A model generated the notes under the pieces. That model did no database searches. It was not told the DNA's origin and worked only from the letters and a program-made list of their open reading frames with translations. Shown in pieces: positions 21,252 to 32,619 of a stretch of 64,000 nucleotides of DNA. Source of the stretch: Lepidodermella squamata (Eukaryota; Gastrotricha); assembly GCA_047495785.1 (NCBI GenBank), contig JBLDXI010000019.1:744001-808000 (forward strand), written 5' to 3'. Within the stretch, counting starts at the first letter, position 1; each line of letters begins with the position of its first letter. The position numbers and the translations under genes are program-made.

Positions 21252-21908
21252 AGGAAAGACACATGCTTGATTTTTGAATCTTCATTAGTTTGAGGTCATA
21301 AAGCTCAAGTACATTTCAAGACTAGCCAAAGGAGACAATTTTGGAAATTAGTAGCATTGAGAGGGCGAAGAATCCAGAATCATCGGAACCTCCAAAATCT
21401 TTTTGATTTCAGCAAAAATATTTTCTCAAGCCTTTTGAGAGGATTTCTAGCTTCTGACGAATCGGCTTAGTAACACAGTTTTATTCCGTTGATAATGAAA
21501 AGGCGATTCAATTCAGCTTCCGTAAAATCGTTTATTGTCAAATCGTCACTTAAAACCGAGCTAGAAATATTATGGCCGAAAGGCAACATCAAATCATGTC
21601 GCACGAACGGCGCTCGAGAGGTATAAAAGGACACCACATGGAAAGCAAATAACGCGTGCGCCGATCATACGCTGATGATGTTGTTGTTAACACTTTACAG
21701 TAGCACAGATGACAGAAAGAAGAAGACCAATCAACCAACCAACGAACGAACCAAGAAGAAGAAGGAACCAACGAACATCGCCAGCCCATTTCACCCATCC
21801 ATCCATCCAGCCATCACAACACGTCGACTCAGAAGTGGTAGAATCAGTAGCAACAAAAAATTATCATAATAACAGCGTATGAAACACCTAACAAGTCTGC
21901 GCGCGCCC

Positions 21909-24900
21909 TCACGTCGCCGCCTGCTCCTGTTGTTGTTGTTGTTGGTCGACATCTAGCTCGCCGTCCGCCTTATTGCGATCAGGCTCGTCGATGCAGTTCT
22001 GGTTGATCCCGTCACCCCCACCGTTGGTGCTGTCGTCACTGGTCGGCTTTTTGTTATTACTAATATTATTCACGCAATTTTCACCGGTACCGCCGTCGAC
22101 GGGCGACGTCGAACTGCGCAGGCGCTTCGTCTGTCCGCCTCTCGCCTGGTCGTCTTCCGCACACTCTTCCGCGCCACCGCCGCCCTTTTTCTTCTTACTC
22201 TTCCGCTCGCCTTCATTTTCCTCACCCTCGCTTTCCATATTTTCGTCGTCCGAGTCGGATTCGTAGTCAACCAGACTTGTCCGAACACTCGCTATTATAT
22301 AACAAATCCGTCTTAAAAAACTTTTTCAATTACAAAAAATCGCGACAAACTTGTAGACGGAGATGGCGAGGCGGCTGGTGAGATTTTGCCGGTGCCCGAG
22401 CTGACGTTGATCGAAATGGTAAGAGCAGAGGTCGAGCGTTTGATGCCACCCGACGTCACAGATGTGGACGACGAGAACGACGCCGAGGTTGTCGATGTCG
22501 ATCGCGTCGGCGGCAACACGTCATCATCGGCCCGCGCTCGTCGCGCCTCAATCATACGCAGGTGCATTTGGTCCAACACAGCCTCAGAATTGTCATTGGC
22601 TAAACAATATTTTTTAAAGAAATCCTCCTTAACAAATTCAATTTTTCATTACCTTGGGGAGACAACGAACGTGATGCCGGGGCTGAACGAGGTCGGGCAT
22701 TTCGCTCATTTTCGTCGCCCTCAACCGGGTCTATCGGGGTGCCGTTGGTCAGCACTCCGGCGACGCTCGGGTCAGCCAGCGACTCGCCGCCCTGGTGGAT
22801 CGCGTCCGAGTTGGGCCCGCTCGGTTCGTCCGTCTCAAACCACCGTTCATCGTCTTCGATGCCGAGATCATCGTCGTCGAGGTAGGAGGAGGCGCCCGAC
22901 CGCCCGGTGCCGTTCGTGCTAGGCGCCGCGCTACTGTTATTGCCTGCGCTTGCCGCCGAATTCGGCCCCGAGTTGCCGTTAGAATTCGCTGTCGAGCGTT
23001 GTTGTTGCTGCTGTTGCTGTTGTTGTTGTAGCAACACGCTATTGCCGTTGCCCATACCAAGGCGCATGATAGAAGAAAGACCGGCTAGAGAGGGAAGGCC
23101 CTGAAACATAACCAAATTGCATTATTATCAAAATGAAAATTTGACAATAAAACTAAACGAAATAGAAAAAATCCGTTGAGGGTCCTTATTGCATTTTTAA
23201 CGGATCGGATATGTCCATTAAAATTGAAATAATTTTGAAAAATTTTAATTAATTTTTTTTCAATTATTTAAAATTTAATCGGGTCACGAATTTGAAGCTT
23301 GACTCTTATTAGCATCATTTTCCCTTCATTTTTTCAACTAAATTCATTCAGAAGAGTAATACTCACCTGAGAGGCGTAGTGTAGCTGAGCACGCGAGTTG
23401 GCTGATGTCCACCCTGACCCGGGTGAACTCATAGCCGGGTCTGGGGATGTAACAGCGATGTGTCGCGGCGTGGTGGCCGCCTGTTCGCGGACGATAGCCG
23501 CTCGTTCGCGCATCCAAGCGAATGTCCCTAACGGGTCGGGCCGGTTCGCGTTCGGCGGCAGTTTTTCGCTGAATCGCTCGATGAGATGGCAGACGAGCTC
23601 GTCGATGGTTTCATTTCGGATGAATTGAAACAGCTCGTGGTAGGCGGATCGCAGCATGTTGTCACGGCCGTTGGCCAGCATGCCGTCGACAACGGGTTCG
23701 AACAGCGAGTTCGAGATCACGTGGTCCGTGTACGTCGGGTCTTTCAGCCCGATGGTGCGGCGGAAGAATCGCAGCGACGAAAGTATCAGCATTATGTGAC
23801 GCGATTTGAGCAGGACGAGCACGCGGCGAATGAGATCGCGCGATATTATGTACCTGAAACGAATAGAACCGAATAGAAACACGAAAATATTAAAATAACG
23901 ATTCTGGATACAAAATTTGTTTCTGACAGTCCTATTTGTTCTCATGTTTTCAATTCGAAATCGCAATTCGGCTGTTTTCAATTCAAATCAATTGCGAGCG
24001 GAGTTTCAGCCTAAACTAAGGACAGGTTTTTATCTCAACAATACTCTAGTTTGAAAAGAATTCAGTCATCCGAGACCAGATCCGAGAAAATTACTATACC
24101 CTATATACCCTAATTAACTCCGATCGATGAATGCCCTCTCTTTCAATGAATTTCTCCCCCCATTATCTTACTTAAATAAATACTGAAGCTTTAGCAACAG
24201 CTTTGTTTACAGCTCAAGATACCTCAATCACGGTGATCGAAATTAGTCATGAAGGGGCGTGCGTTCAGCCTAAAACACATTGATTGTCTGAATCTAATCC
24301 GGTGGTCATGCTCAAATAAACTAAGCGCCGGTTTTCCTTGAAATTAGGCAAATGCAAAATTGTGTACGCATCAAAATGATGAAGCAGTGGGGAATTTCTA
24401 TTGGACCATGATAAAATGCGATAACTCATAAAAACTGAATGAACTAAAACTTCAAGGCTGGTTGAGATTTAGGCCTAAAAACTCAATTTTTATCCAAAAG
24501 CTCGAGTTTTTCATCTCAAAATGGCGATAGTGAACGCTACCAACGCAGTGATCTAATGTCTAATCTTGTAAAGATATCGGTCCTATTCTCGTCTCAACGA
24601 ATTTCGAAACTATTTCCTCAAAGAATGATGCTTTTACCTGCGAATATGCGGCCCGTGCACTTCGAGGCAAAATGTGAGCAGTTCAACGATTAGATTCAGC
24701 TGAAGGGCGGTTTTGTAGTCGTCACGACTTGGTTTCTTGCCGTCCGCCGTCACGGCCAGCAGCGGCGCCACCAAAGCGTGCATGCAGTTTTTGTAGAAGA
24801 GCGCGAGAAAGTCGACCTTCTCCATGCGATTCGCCGACGACGTCATCATATTTTCAGGGTCGAGCAACAGCCGCAGCAGGTTGGCGAGGTGGAAGGCTGA

Positions 24901-27900
24901 GCCGAGCTCCGGGTCGTTGTCGTTGAGCAGTTCGGCGATCACCAGCGAGATCAGGCCCTCGTCGGCTGGCGCGGACTGGCCGTTCGCTTCTTCGCTCGCC
25001 GACGAGTGCAGCGCGTAGTCGCGAATCATCGACGGCGAGAAATCGACGAGCGATGCGAAAATGTCAATAGCGGCCTGGCGAATTTCGAGCGACTCAAGAC
25101 CCTACAAAATAATTAATATAAAAACAAATTATCACCCTTATAAATAAAAAAAAGTGCAAGATTCGATGATCTATTCTCAGGTAAAGGCCTCTTTTCTTAC
25201 CCAAGTTGAAAATCACTCCATTTTCATGAAAAAAGTTAAGAAATATTTCGGGATAATCCCAAAAAACCCGGCTAACAATTAGGAATAAAAAAATCGAATT
25301 TTCTAGAATTTCAAAAAATACGGTATATAACCGAGGAAAAAGTATTTGGAAAGTGGGTCCAATTAGATGAAAAAATGCAACAGCGAAATAAAATATAAAA
25401 ATGAAACTTACGAGTAGTTGCTCGATAGCAGCGCATATTTTGTGGTCATTGAGCCGTTTAATGAAATCAGCTCTTTGTTCAGGTTGCAAACTGTGGGCGT
25501 AATTGCACAGCTCACGCAGGAGAAGAACAAGTTCTAGCCTGTGCTCGTCTGAGATTAACTTCCCAGGCACCGGATGCTCAACAGGCTTCTTATCAGAGTC
25601 TTGCACGTGGTTAGTGTCCAGCCCGTTTTTCAACTTGCCATTCGGCTTGCCATCAGGCGCCGCCTCGTCATCACTGCCGTTGCCGTTTTTCATCGGCTCG
25701 TCTTGAGATTTGCTGCTGCTATTAATATTATTGTTAACGTTATTGCCCCCGCTGAGTGATACATCCTTCTCGGAGCCGGTCGGCGTGCTAGCGATAGAGG
25801 TGTGGTGGCTGTTGCTGTTGAATTCGGAACTGTCCTCCGGGATAGACGACGTAGTCGAGGTCGAATCGTCGCAATACGTCGCCGACATGAGTTGGCGAAA
25901 TAACTGGTCCAAAAATGGCCCGTCGCTCTGTATCGACATGACTATGTCCATTTTGTTGAAGTAGATCTGCGAAGAAAGCGCCGACAACGTGGTATCCGTG
26001 TCGAGAATTGTGAGCGGCAATGGCTGAACGACATCCTAGATGAAAAAAATTATATAGATTTGCTATTTTTATCAACGACCAAATTCGCATTCGAGCTCAA
26101 AATTGGCTCTAGTCACGTAAATTCAAGAATAAGATTCGCGGAAATTTACGTTTAAACAGGTTTTAATTTTTTATAAATGTTCTGCCCTTACTCGCTCTCG
26201 AGGCCCCAAAAAATATCTTAGCTTGTTTTCTGTAACTCAAAGCTGGAAAATTTCCCAGAAGTTATCCACATTTCTGAGTCAATGGATTTTGTTAATTTTC
26301 AGAATTTGAAACTCGAAATTACAAAAATATACCAAATTTTTGGGTTCCAGCACTCAATTCGAGGCTCAAGCACTACGGGCTTTCGAGCTTGAAGTCTCAT
26401 CAGGATCTCATTATTATCATGCCTAATCGAAAAACTCACTACAGTGGAACCCCGATTTCCCGTCAGACGGGAAATCGCGACATGTAAATATTTAGGAGTG
26501 ACTTGGAACCGAAGAGGGCAATTACACGCAAAACTACCTAGATTTCCCGTCAATTTTGATTTCCCGCCAGGATTTACGTGGAACCGCAGAAGACGGGAAA
26601 TCGGGGTTCCACTGTATTCTGTTTTCGCCTATGACGGTCATTTCACGATCTGCTCTTAAGCAGGCTAGGATAATTTCCATACCTGGGTGTAACACGTAGC
26701 TAAATAAAAAAAATTCAAAGTAGTCATTACCGACCAAACAAAAAATGTAGCAAAAATTTTGCGTTGGAATCTCAAATTTAAAATATGTACAGAATTAAAA
26801 TTGAAAAGCTTTGAAACTTTACAATTTTTCCGAAACTCCAAAACAGGGATTTCAGTTTTTGAAATGCACAGAATTGGCCATAAGGGACAATAACATTATT
26901 GTCAACCGTCGCCTGTACAGTCAGATCCTTTTTTACTGCGTCAATCTCTATTAACTGTTTCCGCCTTAAATTAATCGAATTTGTACCCAATCTGTGTCTT
27001 CTGGTAACTGACAGTCATTGCACTGCCAGCGGAATGTAATTTTTTCAAGTAAACAATGTGTCTGAAGCTTATGAACTACAATCAAAGGCAAAAACTTAAT
27101 CACCTCAGACCATCGATGAAACGATTACTCGAGAGAATTAATGAGGTGTGAAATTACCTGAATGTACTGAAGACGGAATGTGCGCTCAATTTTGGCTAGT
27201 AACTCCTTGTTTTTGATAGGCAGCACCTGGTGAAAGCGAGCGCGGTCGCAGAGGAACTTGCGGTGGCCGGCCTGCTCTTTCAACGTCGGATCATACTCGA
27301 GAACGCCGACAACATCCATCACAATAGCATCGGCAAGCATAATATCAAGTAATGAACTCCGGTTCAAATGAAACAACATTTTAATAATTTCGTACAATTT
27401 CACCAAAATCTCGGTACTCTCGAGGTCTTCAGCCATGCGAAAAATTTGCGTTAGTTTTTGAATGTAACCGCCCGATTCAATGGCATTTGCCAATTTTTCG
27501 CGCCGATTCGGCAGGCGCGAGTTGTCGCGAATCGCTGTTAACAAATCGTCGAGATGAGCAAGGTCACATGGGGGCAGGGCGAGGGCAGATGCCGACCCGG
27601 TCCGGCCCATACTGCTGCGGTTGTGCCCGCTTTGGCCGTTGTCCTTCGGCGAGCCCTCGACCTCATCGTCCCCGGTCGATTTCACCGAGGCCGGTTTGCC
27701 GTGAACCTGGCAAATTTTCGCCCAAATCTCATCGCAACCGGCCGCCTCCTGGAAACTCAACGCCAAATTGTTCTGCGCTTCATTGTCGAACCATACAATG
27801 AGCGTGTCCTGCTGCTTCTGGTACGCCACGTCAATGTCGATTTTGGTGTCGAGCAGCGCGGACGAGTCTGCCTCCGAGTTGACCAGCAAGTTCATGTCCG

Positions 27901-28018
27901 TCTGGTTCTGGGCCATGACAACGGCCACGTAGCCGGTGCCGCCGTCGTCCCATTCGTTCTCCTCGTTCAGCAGGTACAGCTTGACACGGCGCCGTACCGT
28001 CACCTCTTCACGTTCCAT
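21909..28018 (-). CDS. PPP4R3: Protein phosphatase 4 regulatory subunit 3 (SMEK/Falafel)
   Basis: Seven exons on the minus strand give 1,171 aa: 28018-27158, 26035-25412, 25101-24638, 23853-23367, 23100-22653, 22599-22351, 22291-21909. Phases agree at every join. The N-terminal PH-like/EVH1 domain (VKLYLLNEENEWDDGGTGYV, LIVWFDNEAQNNLALSFQE) recognises substrate motifs. The SMEK armadillo region follows with close family matches: DVVGVLEYDPTLKEQAGHRKFL, FRLQYIQ, ELLTFCLEVHGPHIRR and GLKDPTYTDHV. An extra, disordered 80-residue Ser/Asn-rich insert (about 335-415) interrupts the repeats. The C-terminus contains SLVDYE and acidic/KKKK stretches, as in the family. The donor GTTTGT at 22350 is non-consensus but gives the only clean join. 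PP4R3 targets PP4 in DNA repair and stress signalling. Confidence 0.92.
26442..26614. mobile_element. Non-autonomous TIR element (MITE) with TA target duplication
   Basis: A 173-bp element in the first SMEK intron. The left end is CAGTGGAACCCCGATTTCCC and the right end is its perfect inverse; the match covers at least 23 bp. TA is present immediately outside both ends (26440-26441, 26615-26616). Internal GATTTCCCG pieces repeat the terminal sequence. CAGTGG-type ends with TA duplication are typical of pogo/Tigger-like Tc1-mariner relatives. No coding capacity is present. Confidence 0.85.
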
Positions 28019-28507
28019 CTACTGAGGCAGCCAAAACGGAATCAAATAATAAAAACTAAATTGATGACAAAAATCCCAATTTCGTTAGACGAATTTTTCT
28101 TATACAATCAAACCAACAAACAAATAGTTGTAGTAGCAAATAATGAATGACGATAGAGCTTCATAAGATCTAAAATGCACAGTGTGAATACAAAGAAGGC
28201 CTTATTTAACAGTTTGAGCGATTTTTTTCCATCATTCTTGACAAGGTTGATATTCGATTTTGCAGCAATTTCGCTCAGCGGGTATGGAAGTAGGTAACAT
28301 CAATTAGGCACATGTCAACTCAAAAATTTAAAGCTTAAACCAGTTTTCCATTAGAATCTCACAAAAAAATCAAAAAGGGTGCCAAGGTGCTCGCGTACCG
28401 TCATCCGTATACGAAATGAAAAGAATTTTGGAAAATATTGTGCAAAAAAATTTCAAGATTCAATTACAACTTTTGATGTCCCAAATTATTTCGCATACGC
28501 ATGATGA

Positions 28508-29788
28508 CTAATTATGCACCGGTTCAACGGATAATTCAAAAGCGGGGCGCAATTCCAAGCTGTTGAACACACCCCTCTTAGACGGGGGAACATCAGCAAC
28601 AAGGGTTTTATACAAATAATTTATCATATCAGCATTTGATAACGCAGCGAGATGTTCGACTTTGTCTAGAACATAGTGATGGATGGGCTGCTTTTGCTTG
28701 TCTTGCCACAGAAGGCAGCCAGTCAACGATCTGGAGATTACAGTGCCGTCTCCGTCACCGAAAATTACGTTCGGTTGTGTATCAGGCCATTTCACTTTAT
28801 CATTCCATATAAACTGAGTCGGGGTCGGAACTCCGGCGCCGTGGACGCAGTGCACCTCGACATCAGGCGGGATCAGGGGGTTCAACATGTTTCTCGAATC
28901 TTGAAACATTTGCCAGTATGAGCTGATGTTCAAATCGTAGTACAACTCCTTCAAATTATCGAGTGTGTAGTTTTTGATATTTCCATTTATCGCTATTACG
29001 TCAGAGCTGTTCCAATATTCTGGTAGAGAAATCAGAAAATGAGTGGTCGGCAACGAGCGCTGGGCATCTCGGACAACAAGCGGGGTCATCGCGAAAATTC
29101 CAAATGTATCTCCTGAAACAAGAGCTCGAATCGGTTTGATAGTACCACCCCAAGGCCCGCCTATTGAGACCAGCCGGCGAATGTATTTATCTTTCCAGGC
29201 AGCTGGTTTGCTATGTAGAAGGTATAATATCATACTATTCCCCATACTGTGGGCGACCAGTGTGACAGGGGTGTTGTTATTGCTGGTATAGGCATACTCT
29301 ATCAACGTGCTCATATTTTTGAACCAGTCCTGCTGTTCGTTCAAGGCCCTACGGAAATCGTACGGAGCTCCGAAAACTGTTACATTCGACTTGTAGCCCA
29401 ATTTTTTAGTCATCATAGTTAAAATCGGGGCGAAATAACTTGTAAGGTATACGTGGTAGCTTTCAAGCCATGCGATAGTTTCCGTATCACCGAAACCAGG
29501 CGCCCGGACTTGAACGCCGGGCGAGTCTTGAGTCGAGCGGGTATTCACATCGTAGACCAGTCGTAAATTATCAGCAAAACAAGGCAGACTGACAGGGGTG
29601 AATTCTTCGAGTGACACCCATAGATCAACGTAATCTGCACTGGTTTTCACGCAAAATCGGCTGACTGTCGAAGATTTGTTGAGCTTGGCTTGAAGCCGCG
29701 ATCCTCCGTCACCCGGAATCAAAATAACCGGCGATAAACCAGCTTCAACCGCATAAATTAGCGCCGAGAAAACAGCAAACAATATCAT
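28508..29788 (-). CDS. PLA2G15: Group XV phospholipase A2 / LCAT-like acyltransferase
   Basis: Single exon, 426 aa, with signal peptide 1-16 (MILFAVFSALIYAVEA). Family blocks appear in order: PVILIPGDGGSRLQAKL, DNLRLVYD, VRAPGFG, VTVFGAPYDFRRA, LVAHSMGN with nucleophile Ser181, PWGGTIK, GAGVPTP, FGDGDGTV with the catalytic Asp (345 or 347), and KVEHLAAL with His379. All three triad residues are intact. Several N-x-S/T sites suggest glycosylation. The best family match is lysosomal phospholipase A2 rather than plasma LCAT (inference). It lies 104 nt downstream of GPATCH1 on the same strand, with an acceptor-like pyrimidine-CAG about 80 nt before the ATG. The 489-nt gap to SMEK (28019-28507) shows nothing supported. 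Confidence 0.92.
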   Translation of the reverse strand: MILFAVFSALIYAVEAGLSPVILIPGDGGSRLQAKLNKSSTVSRFCVKTSADYVDLWVSLEEFTPVSLPCFADNLRLVYDVNTRSTQDSPGVQVRAPGFGDTETIAWLESYHVYLTSYFAPILTMMTKKLGYKSNVTVFGAPYDFRRALNEQQDWFKNMSTLIEYAYTSNNNTPVTLVAHSMGNSMILYLLHSKPAAWKDKYIRRLVSIGGPWGGTIKPIRALVSGDTFGIFAMTPLVVRDAQRSLPTTHFLISLPEYWNSSDVIAINGNIKNYTLDNLKELYYDLNISSYWQMFQDSRNMLNPLIPPDVEVHCVHGAGVPTPTQFIWNDKVKWPDTQPNVIFGDGDGTVISRSLTGCLLWQDKQKQPIHHYVLDKVEHLAALSNADMINYLYKTLVADVPPSKRGVFNSLELRPAFELSVEPVHN

Positions 29789-29892
29789 TCAATAAAATAT
29801 CTATAAGTATGCGAAGAAAAAATTGTCGAATTAATTGCAGTTTCATTGAGCGAAAAACTGAAAGACATGTAAAATAGAAAACAAAGCAGCAG

Positions 29893-32619
29893 TTATTTCT
29901 TCTTTTTCTCCTTGGAATGTTTTTTCGAATGCTTACCCCGCTTGTGTTTTTTGTGTTTTTTCTTTTCCTTACTTTTCTTCTTTTTAGACGATTTTCCCTC
30001 ATCGATATCTTCCCACTCAGAGTCGCTGCTTATCACCTGAACATCATCGTCGTCATCGCTATAAGAAGATGAGCTGTTATCATCGATTGTATGGATAGTT
30101 GGGGCACCAACTATGAGGTGAAGCGGCAATTTTGGACCGAATTCGTTAGGTTCTTGGCTTTGAGGTTTAGGCGGCAATTCGTTTCGAGGCTCCGAAATTT
30201 TGTTTTGGCGAACAGCAGGTTCGCTAGGCGTGGGAACAGGGGCTGGCTTTGATGGTGGTTTAGCTGCTTGAGATCCGAAGATTCCAGCTAAAAACGCGCT
30301 AATGCCTTCCTCTCTTCTAGCTTTTTCGGTACTTTCTGTCGCTACCGGTTCAGGTTCAGGAACAGGTTTAGGTGAAGGGCGGCGAGGCGGCTGTACAGTA
30401 AACTCCTCAGGTACCTCTTCGGCCGCAGCAGGTGGGGGTTCTGTATTATCATCTTCAGCCCCAGATTCGTCTCCGAAAATAGCAGCAAAAATATCCATGG
30501 AGGGTCTTTGATCTTCCTCTTGAGCTGGCTCGTCGCCGCTTGTTTGAGAGACATTTGCCGCGTCTTCACTCTGCGAAGTATTAGGCTCCTCTCGGCTCTC
30601 GTTGGCGATCGATTCCTCCGCTTTTTTAGCCTTATTCGACATAGACACATTAGGTGACGCACCTTCAGACACATTCAAGAAGTTGAAAATCGAAAATTTG
30701 CTCTTCCGAACTTTTGGTAGACCGACGACTTGCGAGTCAGGGTATGGATTTTTAACGTTGAAACGCTTGCACAATACAGGCGCTGGGTGCCACTCGAGGG
30801 TAACGCGAGTCAAGTTACCAAACATTTTCATGTTCACCGCGTTCTTCTTTTCGGCCAAATCGTCGTTTATTTCATCGCGATTTACCTCGACAGTTGTATC
30901 ATCATCACCAGTAGTTGTGTTGGTAGCCCGGGTGAAACGCTGCGATATAGACCACGAAAGAGGTTGAAGTAGCCTTGCAGCTCTTTCAAATTGCTCCCGC
31001 TCTTGCTGCTGTTCCCATTCTGTCATACCAGTAGGGAGATCAAGGTCAGAGTAGTCTTTGTTGATTTGTTTGAATTGAAGAAATGCTTCGTATCTACTTT
31101 GTTTCTCAGGGTCTGACGCAAAAGGCTTGCTAGGGTCGAACTGCTTGAGCGGCGTACTTGAAATATTGTGTTTTTCAACTTCTTCGTATTCTTCCATCAA
31201 CTTGGGTTTAGTTGCCGCAACAGCATTGTCCAATTTCATCTTATCCTCGGGCCTAATGTAGTCAAAAACTGAGGATTTCTTCTTCTCTCCTAGAATAGAA
31301 TCGTCGCCTGAGTCAAGAATAGCAGCACGAGTCGAGGCAGTTAAAACTTCGCGCTGATCAAACCGGCTTCGACTTGGAGCAGGACTGGCTGAACTTGGAT
31401 TTTGAGAAATGTATCCTCGCACTGGTCTGTAATTAGGTGGAAGTTGTGGGAGAGTAACGTTTTGGCGTCGGAAAAATGTTTTAGAACTAGCTGTAAAGCC
31501 ATCAATGGTTCCGGGCTGCTTCGACTTACCAGGCGCCGTCAAGGCAGGGGCTGTCCAGCCTGAGAAAACATTCTTAGCAGCCTCTTTCTCGTCTTTGTCT
31601 CCCAATGCGAAATCGTAGTTTTTCAACGAATCCGATCCATAAATATCACTGTCTTCGGGATCTTCACCTTCAAATCCTACACCGAATGCTTGACCTCGAA
31701 TGCCACGTTTCCCGATGTTTGAAAATAAGCCTGACGAAGATTCCACAAAGCTGTCATCTGCGCTCATGCCAGAATATCCCAATCCATGCAGGTCAGATTT
31801 TGGTTTATAGGAATAAGAATTCGCCTCTGCCAGTTGAACGCCACTCTTGACGGTCGAAGGGGTTTCCACTTTTTCTGTCAAATCTTCAGCAGATAATTCG
31901 AATTCGTCATCCTCGGGAGGGAGCGAGCATCCGTAGATCTTTTCACTGCCGCCAGACGACGATGAGGGTTTTGAAATAGGAACTGCCTTCAAATCCTTCA
32001 CAAACTTGGAGCCCACTCCTTGACCATGCCTCCAGCCCATTGAGGTCAGCAAACGAAAGCCGATATTAGACTGTGCAGGAGCAACAATATTAGCTAGACT
32101 TGATGCAAGCTCAGGAATAGCCGTCTCTGGAAGACGTTTGGCAGCATCAGCTGTAATTTTCTCAGCACGGAGAATGGAGCCGAACTGATCTGAGGCCCGA
32201 ATTTCACGAGGGGCAATGCCATGTTCAGAAACATCTTCATCGTCCATGAAATCATGAGCCTTCTGGTCTTTCAGCTGAGCGCGGCTCTGCCGGCTGGAAA
32301 CAAAGGTGCTGGGAGTGAAGCCTTCCTTTGAACCTACGGTATTGAAATAACCAGCAGAAAAGCCACCGGTGAATGCTCCATGCAATCTCGGCATATCACT
32401 ACCAGGCATAATTCTCTCCCCATGCACGCGAGCTTGAACGACAGGTCGCGAATCTTTTTTAGCAGCAGCGTCGAAGTCTTCGATTTCAGGAAGGGGTGTG
32501 CCAATGGAGACGTACGTCTCCTCGCGCTTGTTCGCTCTTTTCTCACGCCGCTTAGCTTCTTCCGGGTCGACATCTTCATCACTGTCGATTTCTCCATCGA
32601 AATATCTTATTTTAGGCAT
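29893..32619 (-). CDS. GPATCH1: GPATCH1 (G-patch domain protein, spliceosomal)
   Basis: Single exon, 908 aa from the ATG at 32619. An upstream in-frame ATG at 32646 would add nine hydrophobic residues and fits the family less well. The diagnostic N-terminal block is present: HGAFTGGFSAGYFNTVGSKE, then STFVSSRQSRA and DFMDDEDVSEHGIAPREI. The G-patch is near residue 200 (IGFRLLTSMGWRHGQGVGSK). Middle SURP-linked matches include YRPVRGYI and FFRRQNV. The C-terminus is a Ser/Asp stretch followed by a Lys-rich KKKKSKEKKKHKKHKRGKH tail, as expected for a nuclear splicing factor. G-patch proteins of this type activate DEAH helicases in the catalytic spliceosome (family knowledge). The lack of introns over 2.7 kb is unusual here. 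Confidence 0.93.
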   Translation of the reverse strand: MPKIRYFDGEIDSDEDVDPEEAKRREKRANKREETYVSIGTPLPEIEDFDAAAKKDSRPVVQARVHGERIMPGSDMPRLHGAFTGGFSAGYFNTVGSKEGFTPSTFVSSRQSRAQLKDQKAHDFMDDEDVSEHGIAPREIRASDQFGSILRAEKITADAAKRLPETAIPELASSLANIVAPAQSNIGFRLLTSMGWRHGQGVGSKFVKDLKAVPISKPSSSSGGSEKIYGCSLPPEDDEFELSAEDLTEKVETPSTVKSGVQLAEANSYSYKPKSDLHGLGYSGMSADDSFVESSSGLFSNIGKRGIRGQAFGVGFEGEDPEDSDIYGSDSLKNYDFALGDKDEKEAAKNVFSGWTAPALTAPGKSKQPGTIDGFTASSKTFFRRQNVTLPQLPPNYRPVRGYISQNPSSASPAPSRSRFDQREVLTASTRAAILDSGDDSILGEKKKSSVFDYIRPEDKMKLDNAVAATKPKLMEEYEEVEKHNISSTPLKQFDPSKPFASDPEKQSRYEAFLQFKQINKDYSDLDLPTGMTEWEQQQEREQFERAARLLQPLSWSISQRFTRATNTTTGDDDTTVEVNRDEINDDLAEKKNAVNMKMFGNLTRVTLEWHPAPVLCKRFNVKNPYPDSQVVGLPKVRKSKFSIFNFLNVSEGASPNVSMSNKAKKAEESIANESREEPNTSQSEDAANVSQTSGDEPAQEEDQRPSMDIFAAIFGDESGAEDDNTEPPPAAAEEVPEEFTVQPPRRPSPKPVPEPEPVATESTEKARREEGISAFLAGIFGSQAAKPPSKPAPVPTPSEPAVRQNKISEPRNELPPKPQSQEPNEFGPKLPLHLIVGAPTIHTIDDNSSSSYSDDDDDVQVISSDSEWEDIDEGKSSKKKKSKEKKKHKKHKRGKHSKKHSKEKKKK

